DNA of 9,975 nucleotides from contig JAZNIU010000037.1 of the NCBI GenBank assembly GCA_045577655.1, forward strand, positions 1 through 9,975. The letters run 5' to 3'. This document shows, piece after piece, positions 1-7,223 of the stretch; position 1 is the first letter of the stretch; every line of letters begins with the position of its first letter. This stretch comes from RGIG7450 sp045577655. Its GTDB lineage: Bacteria > Bacillota > Clostridia > RUG12999. A program made the position numbers and the translations under genes. The notes under the pieces were generated by a model. It was not told where the DNA came from, ran no database searches, and was given only the letters and a program-made list of their open reading frames with translations.

Positions 1-683
1 CCGTCAGGATAGAGATATTCAAAAGTTTCCATTCCTGTCGGTGTTTCGTTGCGCAGAACAAGTTTAAGACCTGCGTTTACAATAGCCTGTCTTTTTAATA
101 CATCCTGATAAAATTCAAGGGGAATGTCAATTTCGGTGAAAACGTCCAGGTCGGGTTTCCATTTGATAGTGGAACCGGATTTTTTAGACCGTGTTTCCTC
201 TTTCATAAGACCGCCGATATTGTAACCCTTTTCAAAATGCAGGTTATACTTAAACCCGTCACGGATAACTTCAACATCCATATATTCAGAAGCAAACTGA
301 GTGGCACAACTGCCCAGACCGTTTGTTCCGAGACTGTATTCGTAGTTTTCGCCGTCAACGGTGTTATATTTACCACCGGCATAAAGCTCGCAGAAAACAA
401 GTTCCCAGTTATAGCGTTGTTCCTTTTCATTAAAGTCAAGCGGAATACCTCGACCGCTGTCTGCAACTTCAATGGACCCGTCAAGAAAACGTGTAACTTT
501 TATAACATCGCCGTAACCTTCTCTTGCTTCGTCAATAGAGTTAGACAAAATTTCGAACATTGCGTGCTGACAGCCTTCAAGACTGCTTGCACCAAATATT
601 ACCGCGGGCTTAAGACGAACAACATCTGCGCCTTTCAGTGCAACAATACTGTCGTTTCCGTAGTTTTTGGTCGATTTAGCCAT
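1..683 (-). CDS. Type IIA DNA topoisomerase B subunit (GyrB/ParE-like, divergent clostridial paralogue), 5' part only
   Basis: This is the N-terminal 227 residues of an ATP-hydrolysing type II topoisomerase B subunit; the rest lies beyond base 1. It shows the GHKL ATPase motifs in order: E44-x3-N48-x2-D51-E52 (EILSNSIDEAREG), DSGRGIP at 75-81, ELYAGGKYN at 99-107, GTNGLGSC at 119-126 and SGSTIKWKPD at 169-178. The partner would be a GyrA/ParC-like subunit, probably encoded further left. The segment before the first motif reads RLKPAVIFGASSLEG, where ordinary GyrB and ParE have RPGMYIG. From family memory this matches an extra GyrB-like paralogue of Clostridia rather than housekeeping GyrB; that assignment is inference. 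ATG at 683 sits 3 bases after the rpiB stop, with AAGGTGAG inside the end of rpiB as ribosome binding site, so translation is probably coupled. Confidence 0.9.
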   Translation of the reverse strand, partial: MAKSTKNYGNDSIVALKGADVVRLKPAVIFGASSLEGCQHAMFEILSNSIDEAREGYGDVIKVTRFLDGSIEVADSGRGIPLDFNEKEQRYNWELVFCELYAGGKYNTVDGENYEYSLGTNGLGSCATQFASEYMDVEVIRDGFKYNLHFEKGYNIGGLMKEETRSKKSGSTIKWKPDLDVFTEIDIPLEFYQDVLKRQAIVNAGLKLVLRNETPTGMETFEYLYPD

Positions 684-686
684 TGA

Positions 687-1127
687 TTACTCACCTTTTT
701 CAAGATTTGTTATTTTGTCAATTCTTTCCTGATGTCTGCCACCCATAAATTCGGCATCAAGCCAGGCTGAAACAATCTCAAGAGCAACGTCGTCGCCAAC
801 AACTCTGCCACCCATTGTTATAACGTTTGCATTGTTATGGCATTTTGCCATTTTTGCACAGTAAACTTCGTTGCACACTGCAGCACGGATCCCTTTTATT
901 TTGTTTGCAGCAATGCTTATGCCTATACCTGTACCGCAAAGCAGAATGCCTTTTTCACATTCGCCCGAAACGATGGATTTACAAACCTTTTCGGCAATAT
1001 CGGGATAGTCTGCACGTGCATCTTCATAAATCCCAAAATCTTTAACTTCATATCCTTTTTCTTTTAAGTAGTCCATTACCACACCTTTAAGGCGGAATGC
1101 ACCGTGGTCACAGCCTATAGCTATCAT
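687..1127 (-). CDS. rpiB: Ribose-5-phosphate isomerase B
   Basis: This 146-residue protein has the normal length for RpiB, which interconverts ribose-5-phosphate and ribulose-5-phosphate in the cytoplasmic pentose phosphate pathway. It carries the LacAB/RpiB family signatures: CDHGAF at 6-11 (catalytic Asp7/His8), ADYPDIA at 39-45, the anion-hole and catalytic-cysteine loop LLCGTGIGIS at 62-71 (Cys64, Thr66), and CHNNANVITMGGR at 96-108 (His97, Arg108). Related allose-6-phosphate isomerases share the fold, so the exact sugar is not proven. The start overlaps the tsaB stop as ATGA at 1124-1127. In many Firmicutes tsaB is followed by rimI and tsaD; here rpiB takes that place. Confidence 0.95.
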   Translation of the reverse strand: MIAIGCDHGAFRLKGVVMDYLKEKGYEVKDFGIYEDARADYPDIAEKVCKSIVSGECEKGILLCGTGIGISIAANKIKGIRAAVCNEVYCAKMAKCHNNANVITMGGRVVGDDVALEIVSAWLDAEFMGGRHQERIDKITNLEKGE

Positions 1128-1813
1128 TTATTATTCATCCTTTCTTTTTCCTGTTCTGCACTGGATTTTCTAATATACAGCGGCTCAAGCTCTGAAACGG
1201 AAAGTGCGCCGCCTGTTTTGTATTTTTCAAATGCTGCCACCGCACAAGCTGCTGCCGAAGGCATCAGAAGATGGGGCGGAGCAATTATAATATTCTTGTT
1301 TTGTTCGAGAACGTTTTTATATTTTATGCTTCCGTCTCCCACAAATAAAGTGGGGGAAGAAATGCTTTGGACAAGGGCTGAAACATCATCTGCCGCAGGA
1401 GCAGTGGTTTCAACCATTTTGCCCTTTTCCTGTTTGTAGGCCGCATAAAACACCTGAGAGTTTCTGGCGTCTATGATAGGGCACACGGGAAGGGTGCTGT
1501 TTAAAAAATTATATGCCATTGTTTCAAGAGAAGAAACGGAGATGACAGGTTTGTCCGCCGGAGTTGCAAGCCCTTTTACTGTTGCAATTCCAATACGTAT
1601 TCCCGTAAACGAACCGGGACCGTTTGTGCAGGCAAAAACATCAATGTCCGAAAGTGCAAGGTCAAGCTCGGATAAAAGCCCCGTAATAAGCGGAATTAGC
1701 TTTACCGAATGAGTAAGTTTATTGTCAATGTAGAACTGCCCCAGAAGCTTTTCTTCGGTCGAAACGGCAACCGAGGCTGAGGTAAGGCAAGTGTCAATAG
1801 CCAGAAGAAGCAC
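1124..1813 (-). CDS. tsaB: tRNA threonylcarbamoyladenosine biosynthesis protein TsaB
   Basis: TsaB (229 residues) is the inactive ASKHA-fold partner of TsaD. The TsaB-TsaD-TsaE complex transfers threonylcarbamoyl to A37 of ANN-decoding tRNAs in the cytoplasm. The sequence shows LLAIDTCLTSASVAV at the N-terminus (first nucleotide-fold strand), the hallmark GPGSFTGIRIG at 65-75, and IDARNSQVFYAAY at 114-126. The start is GTG at 1813, supported by GAGGTG at 1821-1826 seven bases upstream; both lie inside the 3' end of tsaE, which overlaps by 20 bases. Neither tsaD nor rimI is present in the window, so TsaD must be encoded elsewhere. Confidence 0.95.
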   Translation of the reverse strand: MLLLAIDTCLTSASVAVSTEEKLLGQFYIDNKLTHSVKLIPLITGLLSELDLALSDIDVFACTNGPGSFTGIRIGIATVKGLATPADKPVISVSSLETMAYNFLNSTLPVCPIIDARNSQVFYAAYKQEKGKMVETTAPAADDVSALVQSISSPTLFVGDGSIKYKNVLEQNKNIIIAPPHLLMPSAAACAVAAFEKYKTGGALSVSELEPLYIRKSSAEQEKERMNNK

Positions 1814-2222
1814 GTTTTTTCACCTCAATTTCACGATAATTTTCGTCAATTTCAAGATTTTTGGTTATGTAGACATCAAAAACGTCCGAAAGGGGACTGC
1901 TATCTAAAATGTCGGGCCATTCTATAACCGAAATTCCGTCGCCGCTTTCTATATATTCCATAAGACCGGCTTCATAAAGCTCCTCTTCAGATGAAAGACG
2001 ATACAGGTCGAAATGATAGACGGGGGGATTGCCCTCATAAATATTCATTATTGAAAAGGTGGGGCTACAGACCTTATCAGAGTTTGCAACACCTCTTGTA
2101 AACACAGTTTTGCCAACGCCAATGTCGCCGTGCAGAAAAAGAACGCTGCCGGGCGAAAGGTCGCTTTTTAAATTTTTTGCAATTTCAAGAGTTTCTTCGG
2201 GAGAATGGGTAATATATTTCAT
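1794..2222 (-). CDS. tsaE: tRNA t6A biosynthesis ATPase TsaE
   Basis: TsaE is the P-loop ATPase that drives turnover of the TsaB-TsaD complex in t6A37 synthesis. Counted from the ATG at 2222 it has 142 residues, with Walker A GDIGVGKT at 32-39, SPTFSIMNIYEG at 53-64, HFDLYRL at 70-76, and EELYEAGLMEYI followed by VIEWPD (99-104), all typical of the family. A GTG lies further upstream at 2234, but it forms part of the AAAGGTGAT ribosome binding site located 8 bases before the ATG, so the ATG is preferred. Just upstream, comF ends at 2231; downstream, tsaB overlaps the 3' end by 20 bases. The tsaE-tsaB pairing supports both calls. Confidence 0.94.
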   Translation of the reverse strand: MKYITHSPEETLEIAKNLKSDLSPGSVLFLHGDIGVGKTVFTRGVANSDKVCSPTFSIMNIYEGNPPVYHFDLYRLSSEEELYEAGLMEYIESGDGISVIEWPDILDSSPLSDVFDVYITKNLEIDENYREIEVKKRASSGY

Positions 2223-2230
2223 AACAAAAA

Positions 2231-2935
2231 TCACCTTTTTGCAATAGTTACAACAAACACATAGCTTGCGCCGTTCTTTTTTATTATTCTGGAAATTTCC
2301 GACACGGTTGAACCGGTGGTGAAAACATCGTCCACAAGTATAACGGCACGGCCCTTAACCGATGCTTTGGAAGTAAGAGCAAAAGCGCCTTTAAGATTTT
2401 TAACTCTCTGCGCGTGGGTGAGAGTACTCTGTGCAGGAGTGCTTTTAATTTTCCTGATATACCCTTGTTTGTAGGGAATTTTAATTGCTGCGGCAATGTG
2501 TTTTGCAAGAACTCCGGTTGAATCAAACCCTCTGCGGGAAAGTCTTGCCGGGTCGGGCGGGACGCTTAAAACGAAGTCTGCCGAAATGCCAAGCTTTTTA
2601 AGACCGCAAACCGTGAAATGACAAAGAGTTTTTGCCATGTAGGGTTGCGGACCAAACTTATATTTTAAAATTGCAGTTCTTAAATTGTTGTGATAAACCG
2701 AAGCTGCAAAAACGCCGTCAAAATATCTGCCGGCAGCTTTGCAGGAAAGACACTCGGGTCTGCCGCTGTTATAGGTTATCACTCCACCGCATTTTCCGCA
2801 ACGAATATTGTAAAGAGGCACAACATCAAAACATTTGCGGCAAATCATGGGACGGGTTCCAATGGGTAAAAGCTCGCCGCAGTATATACATTTTGGCGGG
2901 AAAAGTATGTCTGACACACAGTCTAAAAATTTCAT
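2231..2935 (-). CDS. comF: ComF family amidophosphoribosyltransferase-like protein
   Basis: This 234-residue protein is a type I phosphoribosyltransferase-fold protein of the ComF/GntX family. ComF is needed for DNA uptake in naturally competent bacteria; its reaction is not settled. Four CxxC pairs (Cys16/19, 32/35, 46/49, 62/65) form the N-terminal zinc-binding region. LKYKFGPQPYM (90-100), SRRGFDSTGVLA (133-144) and the PRPP-binding loop VILVDDVFTTGST (198-210) complete the family pattern. ATG at 2935 overlaps the recD2 stop (ATGA), and the TGA at 2231 lies within the tsaE ribosome binding site, so the gene is coupled on both sides. Whether this organism is competent cannot be told from the window. 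Confidence 0.93.
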   Translation of the reverse strand: MKFLDCVSDILFPPKCIYCGELLPIGTRPMICRKCFDVVPLYNIRCGKCGGVITYNSGRPECLSCKAAGRYFDGVFAASVYHNNLRTAILKYKFGPQPYMAKTLCHFTVCGLKKLGISADFVLSVPPDPARLSRRGFDSTGVLAKHIAAAIKIPYKQGYIRKIKSTPAQSTLTHAQRVKNLKGAFALTSKASVKGRAVILVDDVFTTGSTVSEISRIIKKNGASYVFVVTIAKR

Positions 2936-5118
2936 ATATTCTGACCTTCCGACAGTCTTATTCCAAGAGCACTGTATCTTAAATCCTCATAGTTGTTATC
3001 TGTCATAAACTGAACAACATCTTCTCTGCCCACAAGTGCAACAAGCTTTTTGGCTCTTGTTACGGCAGTGTAAAAAAGATTTCGGCTCATAAGATTTTTG
3101 TGGCATTGGTGCATCGGGATGACAACTGCGGTAAATTCGCTGCCCTGACTTTTATGAACAGTTATTGCATAGGAAAGTTCCAGGTCTTCCAGTTGGTCAA
3201 AAGGATATTCAACAATTTTTTCTTTGTCAAACAAAATCCTTACAATCCCTGACCGCACGTTTATCTGCTCAACAGTTCCCATGTCGCCGTTGAAAATTCC
3301 CGAGCCGGTATAACCGTTTTCGGTGTACCAATCCATATCATAATTATTTCGGATTTGCATTATTTTATCCCCCTCGCGAAGAACAAAACCACTACGTTTT
3401 AATTCTTTTTTGTCTTTTGACGGAGGGTTCAATTCTTTCTGAAGAAGAGAGTTTAGATTTTCTGTTCCAAGATTGCCTTTTCTGGAAGGGCATATAACCT
3501 GAACACAGTCGAGAGGGGAACCGTTTAAATATGCGGGAAGCCTTTTTGAGCAAAGGCGTACAATTTCAGTGGCGGCGTCTGCCGGGTTTTGTCTTCCCAG
3601 AAAGAAAAAGTCAGTATCCGGTCCGTTGTAGACAGGATAAACGCCGGCATTTATATTGTGCGCGTTCTGCACAATCATACTTTGGTCTGATTGCCTGAAA
3701 ATCTCTGTAAGACGAATGCTTTTAATTTTCTCACAGGATAAAATATCTTTTAAAACATTCCCCGCGCCCACCGATGGAAGCTGGTCGCTGTCTCCAACCA
3801 GAACCAGTCTGCACTTTTTCGGAAGAGCTTTGAGAAGATGGTACATAAGCAAAATGTCCACCATAGACATTTCGTCCAAGATAACAACATCTGCTTCAAT
3901 GGGATTATATTCGTTTTTGCCGAAAACCATTTTGGAGTCGTCCTCCGAATAGCCCATCTCAAGCAGACGGTGAATGGTTTTGGCTTCTATGTTACAAAGC
4001 TGACTCATGCGTTTTGCCGCTCTGCCGGTGGGAGCACAAAGCGCAATATCAAGCCCGGTTTTTTTCATAATTGAGATTATGGTGTTAAGAAGAGTTGTTT
4101 TCCCTGTTCCCGGACCGCCCGTTATAACAACAAGACTGTTTTCCAAAGCGGCACGGACACCATCAATTTGTTTGTCTGCCAGAGTTATATCTCCGACAAT
4201 ATCCTCGTTTGTAAAAGGGATTTTTTTTGCCGGTGAGTTTGCAAGCTCTGTCAGAATTTCCGCACACCCTTTTTCCGCTGCAAGAAAAGCAGGCAGATAG
4301 TAAACCTCTGTTGAGTCAGGGAGAGTGTAGCGGTTAATTTTGTTTTGCACAGTAAGAAAAGAAATTTGCTGGGAGATAAGCTCTTTGTCAGAAGCGGTTA
4401 TCTCAAAAACAGAAGACACAAGCATCTGGTAGGGCAAATATGTGTGACCATGAAGTACAGCTTCGGAAAGGGCGTGAATTATCGCCGCAGACGTTCTTTC
4501 GGGAGAATTTTCCGCAAAACCCATTGAATATGCAATCCGGTCGGCAGTTTTAAACCCGATTCCCGAAATTTCGCATACACAGTAGGGGTTTGCTTTTATT
4601 CTGTCAACCGAAGAGCTGCCAAACTGTTTATACACTTTAAATGCAAGAGTGGCATTTATGCCATACTGTCCGAAAAAAGATATAATTTGCTGAATGTCTA
4701 TCTGCCTGATATACTGGTTGTGTATGGAGATGGCTTTTTGTTCGGAAATGCCTTTGATTTTAGCAAGCTTTTCCGGACAGTCGCGGATTATATTTAAAGA
4801 ATCGTCGCCAAAATGGTCAACTATGCGTTTGGCGGTTGCTTCTTTAACACCGGAAATGGCACCCGAGGCAAGATAAAGGAAAATTTCTTCGCTGCTTTCG
4901 GGTACAAGCTTTTCGAAATATTTCACGTTCAGCTGCTCGCCATATTCAATATGATTGACCCAGCTGCCCGAAACACGAAGTTTGTCGCCGGCAGACACAA
5001 AAGGCATTGTGCCGGTTATAACAAAATTTTCGTCGCCCGAAACAAAGTCGCAAATGGCATAGCCGTTATCCGAATTACTAAAAATAATTTCCGAAACAAT
5101 TCCTTCAAAAGTATCCAT
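2932..5118 (-). CDS. recD2: ATP-dependent 5'-3' DNA helicase RecD2
   Basis: RecD2 is a stand-alone SF1B 5'-3' DNA helicase of bacteria lacking RecBC, acting in repair and replication-fork maintenance. The 728 residues show the N-terminal OB-like segment (about 1-75, EGIVSEIIFSNSDNGY), helix-hairpin-helix repeats (about 85-200, with IKGISEQKA and SGIGFKTADRIA), Walker A GGPGTGKTT at 334-342, Walker B VVILDEMSMVD at 411-421, VGDSDQLPSVGAG at 441-453, EIFRQ at 472-476, VHKSQGSEF at 654-662 and YTAVTRAK at 683-690. All motor motifs are intact and the length is normal. The frame runs open to a TTG at 5136, but that codon has no ribosome binding site; ATG at 5118, with GGTGA a few bases upstream, matches the family N-terminus. 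It is the first gene of the block ending at the topoisomerase. Confidence 0.96.
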   Translation of the reverse strand: MDTFEGIVSEIIFSNSDNGYAICDFVSGDENFVITGTMPFVSAGDKLRVSGSWVNHIEYGEQLNVKYFEKLVPESSEEIFLYLASGAISGVKEATAKRIVDHFGDDSLNIIRDCPEKLAKIKGISEQKAISIHNQYIRQIDIQQIISFFGQYGINATLAFKVYKQFGSSSVDRIKANPYCVCEISGIGFKTADRIAYSMGFAENSPERTSAAIIHALSEAVLHGHTYLPYQMLVSSVFEITASDKELISQQISFLTVQNKINRYTLPDSTEVYYLPAFLAAEKGCAEILTELANSPAKKIPFTNEDIVGDITLADKQIDGVRAALENSLVVITGGPGTGKTTLLNTIISIMKKTGLDIALCAPTGRAAKRMSQLCNIEAKTIHRLLEMGYSEDDSKMVFGKNEYNPIEADVVILDEMSMVDILLMYHLLKALPKKCRLVLVGDSDQLPSVGAGNVLKDILSCEKIKSIRLTEIFRQSDQSMIVQNAHNINAGVYPVYNGPDTDFFFLGRQNPADAATEIVRLCSKRLPAYLNGSPLDCVQVICPSRKGNLGTENLNSLLQKELNPPSKDKKELKRSGFVLREGDKIMQIRNNYDMDWYTENGYTGSGIFNGDMGTVEQINVRSGIVRILFDKEKIVEYPFDQLEDLELSYAITVHKSQGSEFTAVVIPMHQCHKNLMSRNLFYTAVTRAKKLVALVGREDVVQFMTDNNYEDLRYSALGIRLSEGQNI

Positions 5119-5130
5119 AACGTCACCAAT

Positions 5131-5179
5131 AAGCAAGGGGCTGTATCGTATTATAGATATTGCGATACAGCACCCGCTT
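5131..5179 (-). terminator. Hairpin between kdgK and recD2, probable terminator
   Basis: A 9-bp perfect inverted repeat (GCTGTATCG at 5140-5148, CGATACAGC at 5163-5171) is extended by GGG/CCC (5137-5139 with 5173-5175, one bulged A) and AAGC/GCTT (5131-5134 with 5176-5179). It begins 14 bases after the kdgK stop and ends shortly before recD2. The following minus-strand bases (TTATTGG) make a poor U-tract, so it may be a weak terminator, an mRNA-stabilising 3' hairpin or an operator. A TATAAT lies in the loop (5150-5155) but has no -35 partner. The promoter for the recD2 block is therefore not clear. Confidence 0.45.
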
Positions 5180-5193
5180 TAAAATTTTAATTG

Positions 5194-6222
5194 TTATCTC
5201 TGAACACGGCCGCTGCCGTCGCCCTTCATAAGAGTTTCAACCTCTTTAACGCTTACTAAGTTAAAATCGCCCTCGATTGTATGTTTCAGACAGGATGCGG
5301 CAACTGCAAAGTTGATAGCATCATCCGGAGTATAGTCGTTCATGAGCGAATAGATAAGACCGCCGCCGAAAGAGTCGCCGCCGCCTACACGGTCGATGAT
5401 ATGAGATATTTCATATTTCTTGGAGAAGTAATATTCTTTGCCATCATAGAGCATTGCTGACCAGCCGTTAGCAGAAGCACTGTGGCTTTCACGAAGAGTG
5501 ATTGCAACATATTTAAAGCCAAACTTATCAGCAAGTTGTTTTGCAACGTCTTTATAGCCCTCGTGGTTGATTTCACCTGAAGTAACATCTGTTGCAGAAG
5601 CCTTGATGCCGAAAACTTTTTCCGCATCTTCTTCGTTGGCGATAGCAACATCAACATAGGGCATAAGACCAGACATAACTTTGCAAGCTTTTTCGCTTGT
5701 CCAGAGTTTTTTTCTGAAGTTGAGGTCGCAGCTTACTGTTACGCCATGTTCTTTAGCTTTTTTAAGAGCACAGAGGCAAACCTCAGCAGCAGCGTCGGAA
5801 ATTGCCGGAGTGATGCCTGTGAAATGGAACCATTCCACGCCTTCGAAAATAGCATCCCAGTCAAAATCTGCATTTTCTGCTGTAGCAATTGAAGAATGTG
5901 CTCTGTCATAAACAACGTTTGACGCTCTCTGAGAAGCACCTTTTTCTGCAAAATAGATGCCCACTCTTTCGCCGCCGCGGGCAATTTTTGAGGTGTCAAC
6001 ACCGTGTTTTCTAATTTCTGCTACACACCAGTCACCGATTGGGTTTGAGGGAAGTTTTGTAACAAAAGATGCGTCAATGCCATAGTTGGCAAGAGAAACC
6101 GCAACGTTTGCTTCGCCGCCGCCAAAAGTAGATTCAAGTGTCTGAGCCTGGATGAATCTTAAGTTTGTCGGTGTCTGAAGTCTTAACATTATTTCGCCAA
6201 ATGTAACTGCCTTTTTTGTCAT
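5194..6222 (-). CDS. kdgK: 2-keto-3-deoxygluconate kinase (PfkB family sugar kinase)
   Basis: This 342-residue ribokinase-family enzyme most likely phosphorylates 2-keto-3-deoxygluconate to KDPG in cytoplasmic uronate or gluconate breakdown. It opens with VTFGEIMLRLQTP and has the PfkB substrate-side signature GGGEANVAVSLANYG at 34-48, DLNFR at 166-170 (as in KdgK-like kinases) and the C-terminal GGDSFGGG at 281-288 with catalytic Asp283. Substrate assignment rests mainly on the KDPG aldolase gene 15 bases upstream; sequence alone would allow another sugar acid. AGAAAGGAAAT precedes the ATG at 6222. The stop is followed by the hairpin at 5131-5179, so the pair forms a two-gene operon. Confidence 0.9.
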   Translation of the reverse strand: MTKKAVTFGEIMLRLQTPTNLRFIQAQTLESTFGGGEANVAVSLANYGIDASFVTKLPSNPIGDWCVAEIRKHGVDTSKIARGGERVGIYFAEKGASQRASNVVYDRAHSSIATAENADFDWDAIFEGVEWFHFTGITPAISDAAAEVCLCALKKAKEHGVTVSCDLNFRKKLWTSEKACKVMSGLMPYVDVAIANEEDAEKVFGIKASATDVTSGEINHEGYKDVAKQLADKFGFKYVAITLRESHSASANGWSAMLYDGKEYYFSKKYEISHIIDRVGGGDSFGGGLIYSLMNDYTPDDAINFAVAASCLKHTIEGDFNLVSVKEVETLMKGDGSGRVQR

Positions 6223-6237
6223 GATCTTATTTCCTTT

Positions 6238-6882
6238 CTATTTTGCTCTTGCTGCTTTAACTGCTTCAACAAAACGTTTTGCAGTGTCTGCAACTGCTTT
6301 GTAGTCGCCTGTTTTTGCACCTGCTGTAAGTGAGCTTCCTGCTCCTACTGCAACTGCGCCTGCTTTAATCCACTGGTCAACATTGTCAACGTCAACACCG
6401 CCTGTGGGCATCATCTTAGCATAGGGGATAGGACCCTTGATGTCTTTGATTATTTTTGGTCCAAAAAGGTCGCCCGGGAATATTTTTACGATATCTGCGC
6501 CGGCTTCCATAGCAGACACAACTTCTTTGATAGTCATAGCACCCGGCATAACGGGAACACGGTATCTGTTACATGTTTTAACAGTTTCAAGGTCAAAATA
6601 GGGGCTAACTATGTATTCAGCACCCGAAAGAAGAGCAATTCTTGCTGTTTCGCTGTCCATAACAGTTCCTGCGCCAAGAATTATTTCTCCATTTGAATAT
6701 TTGGCAGCAAGGTCCTCTATAACCTTATGAGCTCTGGGAACTGTGAAAGTGAGCTCGATGGCAGGGATGCCACCTTCTATGCACGCATCGGCAATACGGA
6801 TTGCCTTGTCGCTGCTTTCTGCACGAACAACTGCAACAACACCGACATCCGTTATTTTGGTAATAACTTTTTCCTTATCCAT
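6238..6882 (-). CDS. kdgA: 2-keto-3-deoxy-6-phosphogluconate aldolase (KDPG/KHG aldolase)
   Basis: This 214-residue class I aldolase cleaves KDPG into pyruvate and glyceraldehyde-3-phosphate (Entner-Doudoroff and uronate pathways). It has VVAVVRAES at 15-23, the general acid/base Glu43 in AIELTFT, GAGTVMD at 70-76, SPYFD at 93-97, the Schiff-base Lys133 in VKIFPGD (132-138) and the phosphate-site MPTGGV at 158-163. The frame extends to a GTG at 6891, but this GTG overlaps the AGGAG ribosome binding site (6892-6896) that sits 8 bases before the ATG at 6882, so the ATG is used. The symbol eda is also used for this enzyme. It is the first gene of the kdgA-kdgK operon, driven by the promoter at 6915-6943. 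Confidence 0.95.
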   Translation of the reverse strand: MDKEKVITKITDVGVVAVVRAESSDKAIRIADACIEGGIPAIELTFTVPRAHKVIEDLAAKYSNGEIILGAGTVMDSETARIALLSGAEYIVSPYFDLETVKTCNRYRVPVMPGAMTIKEVVSAMEAGADIVKIFPGDLFGPKIIKDIKGPIPYAKMMPTGGVDVDNVDQWIKAGAVAVGAGSSLTAGAKTGDYKAVADTAKRFVEAVKAARAK

Positions 6883-6914
6883 GGTAATCACTCCTATGAA
6901 ATATAATTACCTAT

Positions 6915-6943
6915 ATTATATAATATTTTCCATGAAAAATCAA
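6915..6943 (-). promoter_or_regulatory. Sigma-A type promoter of kdgA-kdgK
   Basis: On the minus strand, TTGATT (6938-6943) is followed after exactly 17 bases by TATAAT (6915-6920), giving a start site near 6908 and a leader of about 26 bases before the kdgA ATG. The spacer contains an imperfect palindrome, TTTTCCATGAAAAA (6926-6939 on the plus strand), which could be an operator. Confidence 0.75.
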
Positions 6944-6946
6944 TAG

Positions 6947-6959
6947 TTTTTGCCAAAAA
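6947..6959. promoter_or_regulatory. Palindrome between divergent promoters, candidate operator
   Basis: TTTTTGCCAAAAA has 6-base arms around one central base and lies between the -35 boxes of the two divergent promoters (6943 and 6969). Its position suits a regulator controlling one or both transcripts. It is short and AT-rich, so chance is possible, and no regulator gene is in the window. Confidence 0.3.
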
Positions 6960-6968
6960 AATAATATA

Positions 6969-6997
6969 TTGACAGCCACTTTTGCAAATAGTATAAT
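6969..6997 (+). promoter_or_regulatory. Consensus sigma-A promoter of the rightward operon
   Basis: TTGACA (6969-6974), a 17-base spacer and TATAAT (6992-6997) match the housekeeping consensus at all 12 positions. The expected start is near 7004, giving a very short leader before the ATG at 7020, with GGGAG at 7006-7010 as ribosome binding site. It should drive the genes from 7020 onwards at a high basal level. Confidence 0.85.
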
Positions 6998-7019
6998 AAA
7001 AACAAGGGAGAGTGAAAAA

Positions 7020-7223
7020 ATGATTAAATTTATAGGAACACTAGCCTTTTTGTTTTTTGTTTTTTGTGTGGTTATGCTCTTTGCTTCACTGGTTAAAAGA
7101 AGAGTGAATACACGTCTCTGGCTTATTGGGCTTGCAGCCTCGCTGGCAATACTTATAATCTTCTACTATATTGACGTTTTTGGAGGCGCAGCAAAAACAG
7201 CTGCGATGTTCTGTTTTGCTTAA
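7020..7223 (+). CDS. Small two-helix membrane protein, function unknown
   Basis: This 67-residue protein is not recognised as a named family. Two hydrophobic stretches, about residues 3-24 and 32-54, are separated by the basic loop KRRVNTR, predicting two membrane helices with the loop probably cytoplasmic; the tail after residue 55 is short. The ATG at 7020 is chosen because GGGAG lies 9 bases upstream and the consensus promoter at 6969-6997 lies just before. An in-frame TTG further upstream falls inside that promoter and is rejected. The stop at 7221 overlaps the likely start of the YraN gene, suggesting coupling. Confidence 0.75.
   Translation: MIKFIGTLAFLFFVFCVVMLFASLVKRRVNTRLWLIGLAASLAILIIFYYIDVFGGAAKTAAMFCFA

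Noticed and set aside
237..686. 149-codon open frame on the plus strand
   Set aside because: It lies opposite the topoisomerase gene, which has all family motifs; the plus-strand product has no recognisable domain, and ribosome binding sites favour the minus-strand gene.
1104..1439. 111-codon plus-strand open frame opposite tsaB
   Set aside because: The minus-strand gene encodes a full TsaB with its signature motifs; the plus-strand frame is antisense without support.
5119..5136. TTG start for recD2 adding six residues
   Set aside because: No ribosome binding site precedes TTG 5136, and the family N-terminus aligns with the ATG at 5118.
5150..5155. TATAAT in the hairpin loop taken as the recD2 promoter
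   Set aside because: No -35 match at 16-19 bases and no TG extension; kept only as a remark under the hairpin.
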